Shown in pieces: positions 8,323 to 16,410 of a DNA stretch of 64,000 nt. The DNA comes from Deltaproteobacteria bacterium HGW-Deltaproteobacteria-15 (lineage in GTDB: Bacteria; Desulfobacterota; DSM-4660; Desulfatiglandales; HGW-15), in assembly GCA_002840535.1 (NCBI GenBank), contig PHBH01000010.1, positions 1 to 64,000 on the forward strand. The letters run 5' to 3'. The notes beneath the pieces are model-generated. The model was not told the origin of the DNA and made no database searches. It worked only from the letters and a program-made list of their open reading frames with translations. Position 1 is the stretch's first letter. Each line of letters begins with the position of its first letter. Both the position numbers and the translations under genes were made by a program.

Positions 8323-8470
8323 GCCGGGAAGCCTGAAGGCACAAGACAGCCGGGCGGTTAGATGTCGTTCGAACGGTGTGAGAATCTTGATTATGCAAGA
8401 TCTGTCGTCACCAACCGTTCGCCCGCACCTGCTCTAAGGTATCGACTCGTTCTGCCTCCGGCTTCCCGGC
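8323..8470. promoter_or_regulatory. Long-range inverted repeat in the dctP-dctQ gap
   Basis: GCCGGGAAGCC (8323-8333) and GGCTTCCCGGC (8460-8470) are perfect 11-bp arms enclosing a smaller palindrome CGTTCGAACG (8366-8375). The structure fills the 184-base gap between binding-protein and membrane-subunit genes. There, secondary structure often raises the ratio of binding protein to permease. Confidence 0.45.
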
Positions 8471-8500
8471 TTTCCAGCCCTGTATCTTCATGGAGGAATG

Positions 8501-8983
8501 ATGGAGAGAGCCTTCAACATTCTTTTCCGGGTGAGCAGCTTGCTCAATTGGATTGCCGCTGTAGCCCTTACTTTCATGATGTTGCTGACTGTCGCGGATG
8601 TGTTCATGAGGGCTGGAGGAAGCCCTTTCATCGGCACTTACGAAATCGTGAATATCCTGATGGGGCTGGTCATCGGATTCGGTATACCCAAGGTTTCACT
8701 GGACCGCGGGCATGTTTCCATGGAATTCCTTCAACAGGCTCTTTCGAAGAAAAATCGGGCGATTTTGAACACCTTTACACGAATTCTCTGCATCGTGCTC
8801 TTCGTGTTGATCGGGTATAATCTGATCGGGGCGGGCAGGGAGTTTCGATTATCAGGCGAAGTCTCTCCAACCATGCAACTCCCATTCTTTCCGATCGCCT
8901 ACGGAGTGGGGATCTGCTGCTTCATCGAATGTCTCGTATTCCTCTTCGATATCGCGAAGATCTGGAAGGCTCAAAATGAATGA
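8501..8983 (+). CDS. dctQ: TRAP transporter small membrane subunit DctQ
   Basis: About 160 residues with four predicted transmembrane segments: roughly residues 10-32, 44-62 (ILMGLVIGFGIP), 85-105 and 125-148. This is the size and topology of the DctQ subunit. ATG codons at 8498 and 8501 are both possible; GGAGG at 8492-8496 spaces better to the second. The end overlaps the start of dctM by eight bases, implying coupled translation. Confidence 0.9.
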   Translation: MERAFNILFRVSSLLNWIAAVALTFMMLLTVADVFMRAGGSPFIGTYEIVNILMGLVIGFGIPKVSLDRGHVSMEFLQQALSKKNRAILNTFTRILCIVLFVLIGYNLIGAGREFRLSGEVSPTMQLPFFPIAYGVGICCFIECLVFLFDIAKIWKAQNE

Positions 8984-10274
8984 AGTCACCATCGGCATCC
9001 TAGGCCTGGTTCTGCTTCTGCTCCTTTTTGCAACCGGAATCGAATTGGGTTTTGCCATGGCTCTGATCGGATTTGCGGGGTTTGCCTATCTGAACGGCAT
9101 CGAGCCCGCTATGAGCCTCCTGGGAAGAGATGTGTATGATGTCATCACCAACTATGGATACACGGTCTTCCCTCTCTTCATACTGATGGGCCAGATCGGG
9201 TTCAACGCAGGAATCGCTGTAAGGCTCTATGACTCGGCTCACAAGTTCGTCGGCCATATCCCGGGAGGTCTCGCGATGGCCACGGTTCTGGGGGCCACGG
9301 GATTCAAGGCCATCTGCGGCTCGTCGGCCGCTACCTCGGCGACATTCGCCAGTGTCGCAATTCCGGAGATGGACCGTTACGGCTACGACAGGAAACTTTC
9401 CACTGGAATTGTCGCAAGCGTGGGAACTCTCGGGTGCATCATTCCCCCCAGCGTTGTGCTCATCATCTTCGGCATTCTGACCGAACAGTCCATCGGACAG
9501 CTGTTTGTTGCCGGGATGATCCCGGGACTGATGATCGCCTTCTTTTTCCTGGGGATTATCTATGCATGGGCAAAAACTTACCCTGAGCACGCGCCTATGT
9601 CTGAACGGGCATCGTGGAAGGAAAGGCTGAGATCGCTGCCCGAGGTGGCATGGGTCCTTATCGTTTTTTTCCTGGTCATCGGCGGAATCATGCAAGGCTT
9701 CTTCACGCCTTCCGAGGCCGGGGCAGTAGGCACCTTTGCCATTCTGGTCCTCGCGGTCGCCAAAGGGAACATGAGGGTCAAAGGATATGTAAAATCCGTG
9801 ATGGAAGCCCTTCGGACCGCCGGGATGATTCTCATGCTCATTGTCGGCTCAACCGTTCTCGGCCACTTTATCGCAGTCACGGGTATTCCCCAGAATGCCG
9901 CAGACTGGGTTTCGGCCCTTCCTCTCAACCGCTATCTCATCCTGACCTTCATCTGCATCGTATACCTGATCGGGGGATCGTTCATCGATGACCTGGCGTT
10001 CATGATCCTTGCCACTCCCATCTTCTACCCGGTCGTTCTCAAGCTGGAGTTCAGTATGCTGTGGTTCGGGATCGTGCTCGGGGTTGTCCTTATGATCGGG
10101 GTGGTTATCCCGCCGGTGGCGGTTTGCGTCTTCGTAGTCAAGAACATCACGAAAGAACCCATTGGCGTGATCTACAAGGGGGTGACTCCTTTTCTGATTT
10201 CTCTTCTCCTCGTTTGGGGTCTTCTGTACCTCTTCCCGCCGCTTGCTCTCTGGCTGCCGTCATTGCTCTTCTAG
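8976..10274 (+). CDS. dctM: TRAP transporter large permease DctM
   Basis: 432 residues, very hydrophobic, with about twelve transmembrane segments and DctM-family motifs such as GATGFKAICGSSAATSATFA and GCIIPPSVVLIIFGILTEQS. It forms the sodium-coupled channel for the organic acid delivered by DctP. Start and stop overlap dctQ in the usual way. It ends the transporter part of the operon; a sensor kinase follows after 146 bases. Confidence 0.93.
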   Translation: MNEVTIGILGLVLLLLLFATGIELGFAMALIGFAGFAYLNGIEPAMSLLGRDVYDVITNYGYTVFPLFILMGQIGFNAGIAVRLYDSAHKFVGHIPGGLAMATVLGATGFKAICGSSAATSATFASVAIPEMDRYGYDRKLSTGIVASVGTLGCIIPPSVVLIIFGILTEQSIGQLFVAGMIPGLMIAFFFLGIIYAWAKTYPEHAPMSERASWKERLRSLPEVAWVLIVFFLVIGGIMQGFFTPSEAGAVGTFAILVLAVAKGNMRVKGYVKSVMEALRTAGMILMLIVGSTVLGHFIAVTGIPQNAADWVSALPLNRYLILTFICIVYLIGGSFIDDLAFMILATPIFYPVVLKLEFSMLWFGIVLGVVLMIGVVIPPVAVCVFVVKNITKEPIGVIYKGVTPFLISLLLVWGLLYLFPPLALWLPSLLF

Positions 10275-10347
10275 TGTCCGTCGAATGTATTGCCATTTGG
10301 ATTAAAAAGACCTATAGAGGAACGAAGTGAGCCATACCTTTGCAGGC

Positions 10348-10369
10348 TGAATGGGCCCAGGCCCATTCA
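10348..10369. repeat. Compact hairpin between dctM and the sensor kinase
   Basis: TGAATGGGCC and GGCCCATTCA flank two bases, making a near-perfect 22-base palindrome. No U-tract follows, so it is not a classical terminator; an RNA processing site or an operator is equally possible. Confidence 0.45.
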
Positions 10370-10420
10370 CCGGAAGACCGGGATCGTTTTGCCGGCATGC
10401 TTACTTGATCTTGGGGGAAG

Positions 10421-12091
10421 ATGGGGATGAAAAAGCCCACCTATAGAGAGCTCGAAATAAGGGTCCGGGATTTGGAGCATAGACTCCATCAGCATGAGCG
10501 CGGCCCATGCTCGCCGGAATCCAAGATCATTGGTGTGGGGATTTCCGACCGTGAGAAGATGGAAGAGGCCCTGAAGGCAAGTGAACAGTCGCTCAACTCC
10601 GTTCTCAACGCAGTCCAGGATGCGATCATGGTTCTGGATCCGGAATTGAACATTATCCTGGCCAACAATACCATGGAGGAGTGGTTCAAAAAGAGCAACA
10701 TTCCGTTGGATGGAAGGAAGTGCTATGAGGTCTTTCACGCGAGGAAAACCCCTTGCGATGCGTGCCCCACCCTACGTGCACTCCGCACCGGTAAACAGGA
10801 GATGATCGAGATATCTTCTCATTCGGGCGGCTCGGCTTCCGGCTTTTTTGAGCTGTTCGCATTTCCCATGTTCGACCAGGAAGGCGGGATCAAGGGGGTT
10901 GTGGAATTTGCGCGGGACGTCACAGCGAGAAAGAGGGCCCAGGAGGAAAAGGCGAGGATGCAGACGAAACTCCAGGAGGCCCAGCGAATGCAGGCGATTG
11001 CAACGCTTGCAGGAGGCATAGCCCATCAGTTCAACAATGCACTTGCCTCCATCTCGCTGAGCATCGACCTCATACGCATGGACCTCCCCAAAGACAATCC
11101 TCTGCTCGTCCATATCAAGAAGATGAAGTCCTCCACAGAGAGAATGACTCATCTGACCAGTCAACTGCTGGCTTATGCAGAGGGCGGCAGGTATCAGACC
11201 AAGATCATTTCCACTCATGAATTTGTGAGGAACGCACTGCCGGCGGTCCTCCATGATCTTGATTCTTCTGTGCACGTGGATACGGATTTGCCTCCGGACA
11301 CGTCGTCGGTGAAAGCCGATGTCACCCAGATGCAGATGGTCCTTTCCGCGGTGGTTCACAATGCTGCCGAGTCCATGGAATCCGGCGGATGGATCCGGGT
11401 CGCAACCAGGAATGAAATCATTGGGGAGAGCTCCGCAATCGGGGATCTTGCTCCGGGTCCTTATGTGTGCCTGAGCGTCGAGGACAATGGAAAAGGCATG
11501 GAGGAGGAGATCCGAAAGAGGGTTTTCGAGCCGTTTTTCACCACGAAATTCCATGGCCGGGGGCTGGGCATGCCTGCCGTTTACGGCATCATCAAAGGCC
11601 ACGACGGATGTGTGGTGGTGGACTCCGAACCGGGCAAGGGCACACGTGTCAGGATCTACCTCCCTGCGGTCGAAACGAAAGAGAAGAAGCCCGAAGTCAG
11701 GGAGAGAGGACCTCTCAAGGGCGCCGGCACGGTTCTGCTCATCGAGGACGAAGCGTTGATCATGGATGTAAGCAGGAAAGCGCTGGAAAGGATCGGCTAC
11801 CGGGTGCTGCAGGCCAGGACCGGAAGGGAAGCGCTGCGTGTTTGCGGCAACTTCAAGGAGAACATCGATCTGGCCGTCCTCGATGTCGTCATTCCTGATA
11901 TGGGGGGAAAAGAGATTTATCAGAGCCTTATGAAAGAGAGGCCCGGTTTGAAAGTGCTTGTGTGCAGCGGATATTCCATTGATGGGCCTGCCCAGGATAT
12001 CCTTCAGGCCGGCGCGCAGTGGTTCATCCAGAAACCGTTTTCCCTGCTTGAGCTGAACCGGATGTTGCAGGACATCCTGCGGAAACCGTGA
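10421..12091 (+). CDS. PAS hybrid histidine kinase with C-terminal receiver domain
   Basis: 556 residues. A short coiled-coil start is followed by a PAS domain (about 50-170) with an unusual Cys cluster: CYEVFHARKTPCDACP. Then come the kinase dimerisation H-box (LAGGIAHQFNNALASIS), an HATPase domain with N-box and G-boxes (DNGKGM, GRGLGMPAVYGI), and a receiver domain (from about 430) with phospho-Asp in VLDVVIPDMGG and Lys in IQKPFS. No membrane segment is seen, so it senses a cytoplasmic or redox signal. It lies downstream of the TRAP genes and may control the demethylation cluster; no DNA-binding partner with a receiver is adjacent. Confidence 0.9.
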   Translation: MGMKKPTYRELEIRVRDLEHRLHQHERGPCSPESKIIGVGISDREKMEEALKASEQSLNSVLNAVQDAIMVLDPELNIILANNTMEEWFKKSNIPLDGRKCYEVFHARKTPCDACPTLRALRTGKQEMIEISSHSGGSASGFFELFAFPMFDQEGGIKGVVEFARDVTARKRAQEEKARMQTKLQEAQRMQAIATLAGGIAHQFNNALASISLSIDLIRMDLPKDNPLLVHIKKMKSSTERMTHLTSQLLAYAEGGRYQTKIISTHEFVRNALPAVLHDLDSSVHVDTDLPPDTSSVKADVTQMQMVLSAVVHNAAESMESGGWIRVATRNEIIGESSAIGDLAPGPYVCLSVEDNGKGMEEEIRKRVFEPFFTTKFHGRGLGMPAVYGIIKGHDGCVVVDSEPGKGTRVRIYLPAVETKEKKPEVRERGPLKGAGTVLLIEDEALIMDVSRKALERIGYRVLQARTGREALRVCGNFKENIDLAVLDVVIPDMGGKEIYQSLMKERPGLKVLVCSGYSIDGPAQDILQAGAQWFIQKPFSLLELNRMLQDILRKP

Positions 12092-12153
12092 ACGGCTGAT
12101 GGAATGGAGCGCCGGATCTTAAGCCGTGGAACATGCAGAATCGGAGGGAGTGA

Positions 12154-12423
12154 ATGAGGTACTATGTTTACTTTGACAGGTATAGACATCCCTCTGAGGC
12201 CATAAACGAGAATGAGCTCGCCGAGAAGTACGACAACGATCCTGCGAAATTCCGAAAGGCCATGTCCGGCGAAGGACCAAATGCGACAGCGGAGCAGGCA
12301 GTCGGCCATGTGGGTGTTTTGAACTTTGAGTCTGTAAAGGAACTGCAGGCCTATCTGGATGCGGGTGAAGAAATCGCCGGTTTCTACGAGTGTCGTGCGG
12401 ATTCGAGGCCGTACAACTTCTGA
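12154..12423 (+). CDS. Small hypothetical protein (89 aa)
   Basis: Starts MRYYVYFDRYRHP with a good ribosome site (GGAGGGAG) and acidic, soluble composition with no membrane segment or Cys cluster. I do not recognise a family. The clean start, codon use like its neighbours and position just after the sensor kinase make it a believable gene, possibly cotranscribed with the kinase. Confidence 0.6.
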   Translation: MRYYVYFDRYRHPSEAINENELAEKYDNDPAKFRKAMSGEGPNATAEQAVGHVGVLNFESVKELQAYLDAGEEIAGFYECRADSRPYNF

Positions 12424-12597
12424 TGGTATGTGAAGTCCCTGACCCATTGAGCGGAACGATCAGCTTATTCATAAGGATATCTTTGGAATGGAATGATGGA
12501 AGAGTGGAATGACGGGTCCTCAACCCTGACTTCCGGGATTCATCATCGTATCTTCCGGTTCTCCACAACATTCCACAACTCCACCCTTCCTATGGAC

Positions 12598-12711
12598 CTG
12601 TCTCCTGACTCCTGCCTCCTGTCTTCCGTCTTCTGCTTTCTGCCTTCTGCCCTTCTGTCTTCTGTCTTCTGACTTCTGACTTCTGACCTCTGTCTTCTGA
12701 CTCCTGCCTCT
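12598..12711. repeat. Pyrimidine heptamer array (TCTCCTGACTCC type), copy 1
   Basis: About 115 bases of degenerate seven-base units such as CTCCTGA, TTCTGAC and CTCCTGT on the plus strand, giving long spurious reading frames rich in RRQESE on the other strand. It ends at the stop codon of the SDR gene. A second array in the same orientation is at 27983-28117; short fragments lie near 16350 and 43000. Confidence 0.85.
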
Positions 12712-13545
12712 CTAGACCCCGCTGAACGCCGAGAACCCCCCATCGACCGGGATTACGGCGCCTGTCACGAATTCCGAGCCTGGGGAAAGGAGCCAAAGCA
12801 GAACGCCCAGGAGGTCGTCGGGGTTTCCGAACCGCTTCATGGGGGTGTGATCGATGATCGTCTTGCCCCTGGGGGTGAGCGCCCCGTGCGCCTCATCATA
12901 CAGGAGGTAATGGTTCTGGCTGGTGTGAAAGAACCCCGGTGCTATGGCGTTGACCCTGATCTTTGGCGAGTATTCTGAGGCCATGTGCACCGCAAGCCAG
13001 TGTGTGAAGTTACTGACTGCCGCCTTCGAGGCGCTGTAGGCAATGGTGCGGGTCAGGGGCCTGTACGCAGCCATGGAAGAGATGTTGATGATGACTCCTT
13101 CTCCCACATCCGCCATCATTCGGCCGAAAACCTGGCTGGCAAGAATCGTCCCCACGAGGTTGAGATTGACCACATGTTTCACCGCCTCTTCCGGAAGATC
13201 AAAAAAGCAGATATCGGGGCCTGTCGTGGCTTGTGGGTCATTGCCTCCTGCCGCATTGATCAGGCCGTATACCTTTCCAAATCTGACCTGAATATGATCC
13301 AGCGCTTCCAGAAGCGATTCCTTCTCGAGCACATTCGCCTGGACAAAATAGCCGCACCCCGGCCCTTTCTCAACCCGCTGTTTCAGGGGGTCGGTGCGGG
13401 AAAGATCGCGATCCAGAATGGCTATGTTGGCGCCGGAACGCACAAGTGCGCATGCCATTTCACCTCCGAGCACTCCCGCTCCTCCTGATATGACGATGGT
13501 CCGTCCGGAGAAATCGAAAGACTTGCAGAGTTCTTCAAAAATCAT
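12712..13545 (-). CDS. SDR-family oxidoreductase, UxuB-like D-mannonate oxidoreductase (fructuronate reductase)
   Basis: 277 residues with short-chain dehydrogenase hallmarks: nucleotide loop ISGGAGVLGGEMA, NAAGG, and the catalytic Ser-Tyr-Lys set (ISSMAAYRP, then YSASK). Length and overall pattern resemble the SDR-type UxuB of Bacillus, which interconverts D-fructuronate and D-mannonate. Glucuronate isomerase, which makes fructuronate, is three genes upstream in the same cluster. A clear GGAGGG site precedes the ATG. The downstream boundary is a repeat array touching the stop codon. Alternatives within the family are 5-keto-gluconate or other polyol reductases; the SDR class is certain, the substrate is a context-based inference. 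Confidence 0.82.
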   Translation of the reverse strand: MIFEELCKSFDFSGRTIVISGGAGVLGGEMACALVRSGANIAILDRDLSRTDPLKQRVEKGPGCGYFVQANVLEKESLLEALDHIQVRFGKVYGLINAAGGNDPQATTGPDICFFDLPEEAVKHVVNLNLVGTILASQVFGRMMADVGEGVIINISSMAAYRPLTRTIAYSASKAAVSNFTHWLAVHMASEYSPKIRVNAIAPGFFHTSQNHYLLYDEAHGALTPRGKTIIDHTPMKRFGNPDDLLGVLLWLLSPGSEFVTGAVIPVDGGFSAFSGV

Positions 13546-13606
13546 CTGCTTACCCTCCTCAATTTTTCAATTACCCCTTTGATCAATGGAACACCCATGC
13601 TTTGCA

Positions 13607-13690
13607 GGTTGCTCAAAAATGACCAGATGCAAGGCAACGCCGCTCGCAGATCCCGCTCCCCTGCGGGGAGATGGCCGTTTTTCAGCAACC
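13607..13690. repeat. GGTTGCTNAAAAA MITE-like element, copy 1
   Basis: 84 bases bounded by GGTTGCTCAAAAA and TTTTTCAGCAACC as terminal inverted repeats; a second copy is at 42274-42394. The right end overlaps the last codons of the gluconokinase gene, and the element sequence GGTTGCTGA supplies its stop codon. Confidence 0.8.
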
Positions 13691-15214
13691 TGACAGCAAC
13701 GCCGCTTCATCGAAAGCGGGCAGGAGCGCCTGATAGATTCTGAGGTATACGGTGTAGATCTGATCATACAGGGCGGCATTTTCCGGGATGGGTCGATAGG
13801 TCTTCCCCTGCTCCACCAGATCCCCGGCATCCTCTATTCTGTCCAGACCTCCGGCGCCGAGCATGGCCCAGAAGGCCGCCCCCAATGCCGATGTCTCGCT
13901 CCATCGAGGAACGGTCATTTCACGATTCAGCGCATCGGTCACGATCTGAAGCCAGAGCTCTGACTTTGCGAAACCGCCGGATGCAAGGATCTGCCGGATG
14001 TCCAATCCAATTCCGGCGAGGGCGTCCTGCAGGCTTCTGAAACGAAAACCGATCCCCTCCAAAATGGAGCGGGAAAGGTGCCGGATGTCATGTTCGAGAG
14101 TCACTCCAAAGAAGACCCCCCTGGCGTTCAGATTCCAGTTCGGACTTCGCTCGCCGGCAAAGAAGGGGAGACAGACCACCCCCTCTGCCCCTGCAGGGAC
14201 CTGGCCGGCAAGATCCAGGATATGTTCAATGGAAAGCTCCCCGGGCGATTGGTCGGGCGGCATGACCGGCCCCAGGGAATCCTTCAACCAGGATACGGCA
14301 ATTCCGCCGTTGTTAATGGCGCCACCCACCAGCCAGTGCTTTTCATCGATTGCATAACACCAGGTTCGACCATTTTCGTCGAAAACGGGACGGCCGGATA
14401 TCACCCGAAGCGCACCGCTCGTGCCTATCATGCAGGTCGCCTGTGAGGCCGAAACAGCGCCCGCCCCAACGCTTGAGTTCACCGCATCGGAAGAACCCAT
14501 GACGACAGGAGTGCTTTCGGGAATCCCGAGCCTGTGAGCAACATCCGGTTTCAGGCTGCCCTGTTTCGCAGCAGGGGAGAGAAGAGGAGAAAGCTGCCCT
14601 TCCCGAATCCCGGCAAGTTCCAAAGCAGAATCGCTCCACCGGAGCTTGCGGGCATTGAGAAGACCCGATCCGGCCGCCAGAGAATAATCGACTGCGAACT
14701 GCCCTGTGAATTGTGAAAAGACGTACTCTTTCGCCGTTACATAGCGGTGGGTTGCCCTGAAGACCTCCGGCCGTTTCTCGCGCAGCCACATAATCTTATA
14801 CAGGGGGTACATCCCATGAACGGGACACCCGGTCTCCTGATAAAGTCTGATGGCGGTCGTACTGCCTCGAAGGGCCTCCGCATGATGAAGACCTCTCCCG
14901 TCCGCCCAGGTAATCACCCCAGTCAATGGATTGTCGCGGCTGTCCAGTGCAAGGATACTGTGAAGCGCTCCGCCCATGCTGAGCCCCAGGCAGCCCCCGC
15001 GAGCGACATCCGCCCGGGTCAGCGCGCTTTGTACGGAGACCGCGGCAGCGTCCATCAGATTTCGCGGATCCTGCTCCTGCCACCTGCTCTCGGGGTCGGT
15101 TCCTCCATAAAGCCCGATGCCGAAACCCAGAACCCTCCCTTTCTCGTCGACGACGATCGATTTGCAGCTTCCGGTGCCAAGATCGATGCCGAGGAACCAT
15201 GGACCGTTCTTCAT
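13682..15214 (-). CDS. FGGY-family carbohydrate kinase, gluconokinase-like
   Basis: 510 residues of the FGGY kinase family. The N-terminal phosphate loop reads LGIDLGTGSCKSIVVD, the catalytic Asp is in ITWADGRG, and the C-terminal half has the ATP-domain pattern SGGFAKSELWLQIVTD. The segment GCPVHGMYPLYKIMWLREK with TAKEYVFSQFTGQ and DYSLAAGSGLLN resembles FGGY gluconokinases of the Bacillus GntK type more than xylulokinase or glycerol kinase. It would phosphorylate D-gluconate to 6-phosphogluconate. Its ATG overlaps the stop of the upstream 2-hydroxyacid dehydrogenase gene (ATGA), so the two are coupled. The 3' end runs into a MITE-like repeat that provides the stop. Confidence 0.85.
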   Translation of the reverse strand: MKNGPWFLGIDLGTGSCKSIVVDEKGRVLGFGIGLYGGTDPESRWQEQDPRNLMDAAAVSVQSALTRADVARGGCLGLSMGGALHSILALDSRDNPLTGVITWADGRGLHHAEALRGSTTAIRLYQETGCPVHGMYPLYKIMWLREKRPEVFRATHRYVTAKEYVFSQFTGQFAVDYSLAAGSGLLNARKLRWSDSALELAGIREGQLSPLLSPAAKQGSLKPDVAHRLGIPESTPVVMGSSDAVNSSVGAGAVSASQATCMIGTSGALRVISGRPVFDENGRTWCYAIDEKHWLVGGAINNGGIAVSWLKDSLGPVMPPDQSPGELSIEHILDLAGQVPAGAEGVVCLPFFAGERSPNWNLNARGVFFGVTLEHDIRHLSRSILEGIGFRFRSLQDALAGIGLDIRQILASGGFAKSELWLQIVTDALNREMTVPRWSETSALGAAFWAMLGAGGLDRIEDAGDLVEQGKTYRPIPENAALYDQIYTVYLRIYQALLPAFDEAALLSGC

Positions 15215-16206
15215 GATTTCTTCTCGTATATATCGCGGTTTACGGTGTAGGGAGATTTTTCATCGCGCAGCACGGAAAGACAAGCCTGCAGCGACATCCA
15301 TCCCATGGCGCTTGCCGCTTCATCGGTATGGGAGGCAATGTGAGGAGTGAGGAGGACCTGATCCAGCCGCAGGATAGGGTGATCTTTCCCCGGAGGTTCC
15401 TTGCGGAAGCAGTCCAGTGCCGCGCCGCGGATATGACCATCTTCGATCGCGACCTGGAGCGCCTGTTCATCGATCAATTCGCCCCTTGCCGTATTCACCA
15501 GAAACGATCCGCGTTTCATCTTCGAAAGAAACCCGGCGTTGACCATGGAATCCGTTCCAGGGTTCAAGGATGCATGGAGCGAGACAAAGTCGGCCTCCGC
15601 AAGGAGTTCCTCGATCGGCGTCGGATAAACGCCCAATTGCTCAGCTACCTTCGTATCCAATTGGGGATCCGATACCAGAACGCGGCATCCGAACCCTTTC
15701 AGTCTGGATGCCACCTCCCTGCCGACGGACCCGAAACCTATGAGACCGACATTCTTGCCTCGGAGCCCGATTCCGGATACCCTTGGCCATTCACCCTTTC
15801 GCGTCCCCCGATCCGCACGGCAGATCTCCCGGCAGAGGGAAAGCATCAATCCAATGCTCATTTCCGCAACAGCCGCCGAATTTGCGCCCGGCGTATTTGT
15901 CACCGCAATCCCTCTTCGAGTTGCAGCGGGAATACTCACCTTGTCCACGCCTACACCATAACGCGCAATCACTTTCAATTTTGAAGCGGCTTCAATCACG
16001 GACTCATCGATACGATCGAGCCCGGCAATGTACCCATCGATGTCTTTGACCAGGGGTATTAATTCAGCGGAGGTGAGAGGCCGGTCAAAGGGGCTATACA
16101 CCACTTCGCGGACCGCCTTCTCAATGGCGTTTTTCAAGGCAGGGTCGCCCCTGCCGAAGGAGGTCGGGGTCACCAGGACCTTGCAGTCCAATTGGTCATT
16201 TGTCAT
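15211..16206 (-). CDS. D-isomer-specific 2-hydroxyacid dehydrogenase (SerA/GyaR-like)
   Basis: 331 residues with the family layout: a split substrate domain and a central NAD-binding domain (GKNVGLIGFGSVGREVA). Catalytic residues are Arg in NTARGELID, Glu in a later loop, and His in TPHIASHTDEA. It lacks the regulatory ACT domain of many SerA enzymes. It would reduce a 2-keto acid or oxidise a D-2-hydroxyacid, for example hydroxypyruvate or a sugar acid from the surrounding pathway. The annotated ATG lies inside a TCATTTG/CAAATGA tandem repeat; homologues usually begin near KVLVTPTSFG, so the original start may have been an in-frame TTG six codons later, with the repeat now providing the ATG. 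Confidence 0.9.
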   Translation of the reverse strand: MTNDQLDCKVLVTPTSFGRGDPALKNAIEKAVREVVYSPFDRPLTSAELIPLVKDIDGYIAGLDRIDESVIEAASKLKVIARYGVGVDKVSIPAATRRGIAVTNTPGANSAAVAEMSIGLMLSLCREICRADRGTRKGEWPRVSGIGLRGKNVGLIGFGSVGREVASRLKGFGCRVLVSDPQLDTKVAEQLGVYPTPIEELLAEADFVSLHASLNPGTDSMVNAGFLSKMKRGSFLVNTARGELIDEQALQVAIEDGHIRGAALDCFRKEPPGKDHPILRLDQVLLTPHIASHTDEAASAMGWMSLQACLSVLRDEKSPYTVNRDIYEKKS

Positions 16207-16240
16207 TTGTCATTTCTCATTTGTCATTGGTCATTTTTCA
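16194..16240. repeat. TCATTTG tandem repeat, array 1
   Basis: Degenerate tandem copies of TCATTTG and relatives. Read on the minus strand they give successive ATGACAAATGA units, one of which is the start codon of the dehydrogenase gene. A second array in opposite orientation is at 16371-16410, so the pair brackets the gap after the uxaC gene. Confidence 0.8.
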
Positions 16241-16370
16241 TTATTGATTGTTTGTTTCTTAAGACTGCTTCATTTCCGACACTCCTGCATAATGGAAAAG
16301 TTTTTCAATGGCGTAAGCGTCTGTCTCATAATCCACTAAACCTGCAACCTGTCTTCTGATACAAGCTGTT

Positions 16371-16410
16371 AAATGGAAAATGACAAATGAAAAATGATCA
16401 ATGACAAATG
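16371..16410. repeat. TCATTTG tandem repeat, array 2 (inverted)
   Basis: AAATGGAAAATGACAAATGA and further ATGACAAATG units end at the stop codon of uxaC. With the array at 16194-16240 it forms an inverted pair enclosing about 130 bases that hold no gene I can see. Confidence 0.75.

Noticed and set aside
12543..12796. Small frames rich in RRQESE-type residues
   Set aside because: Encoded by the pyrimidine heptamer repeat; such products are artefacts of the repeat in many genomes.
16194..16410. CRISPR-like pair of repeats
   Set aside because: Units are 7 bases, contiguous and degenerate, without regular unique spacers and without cas genes.
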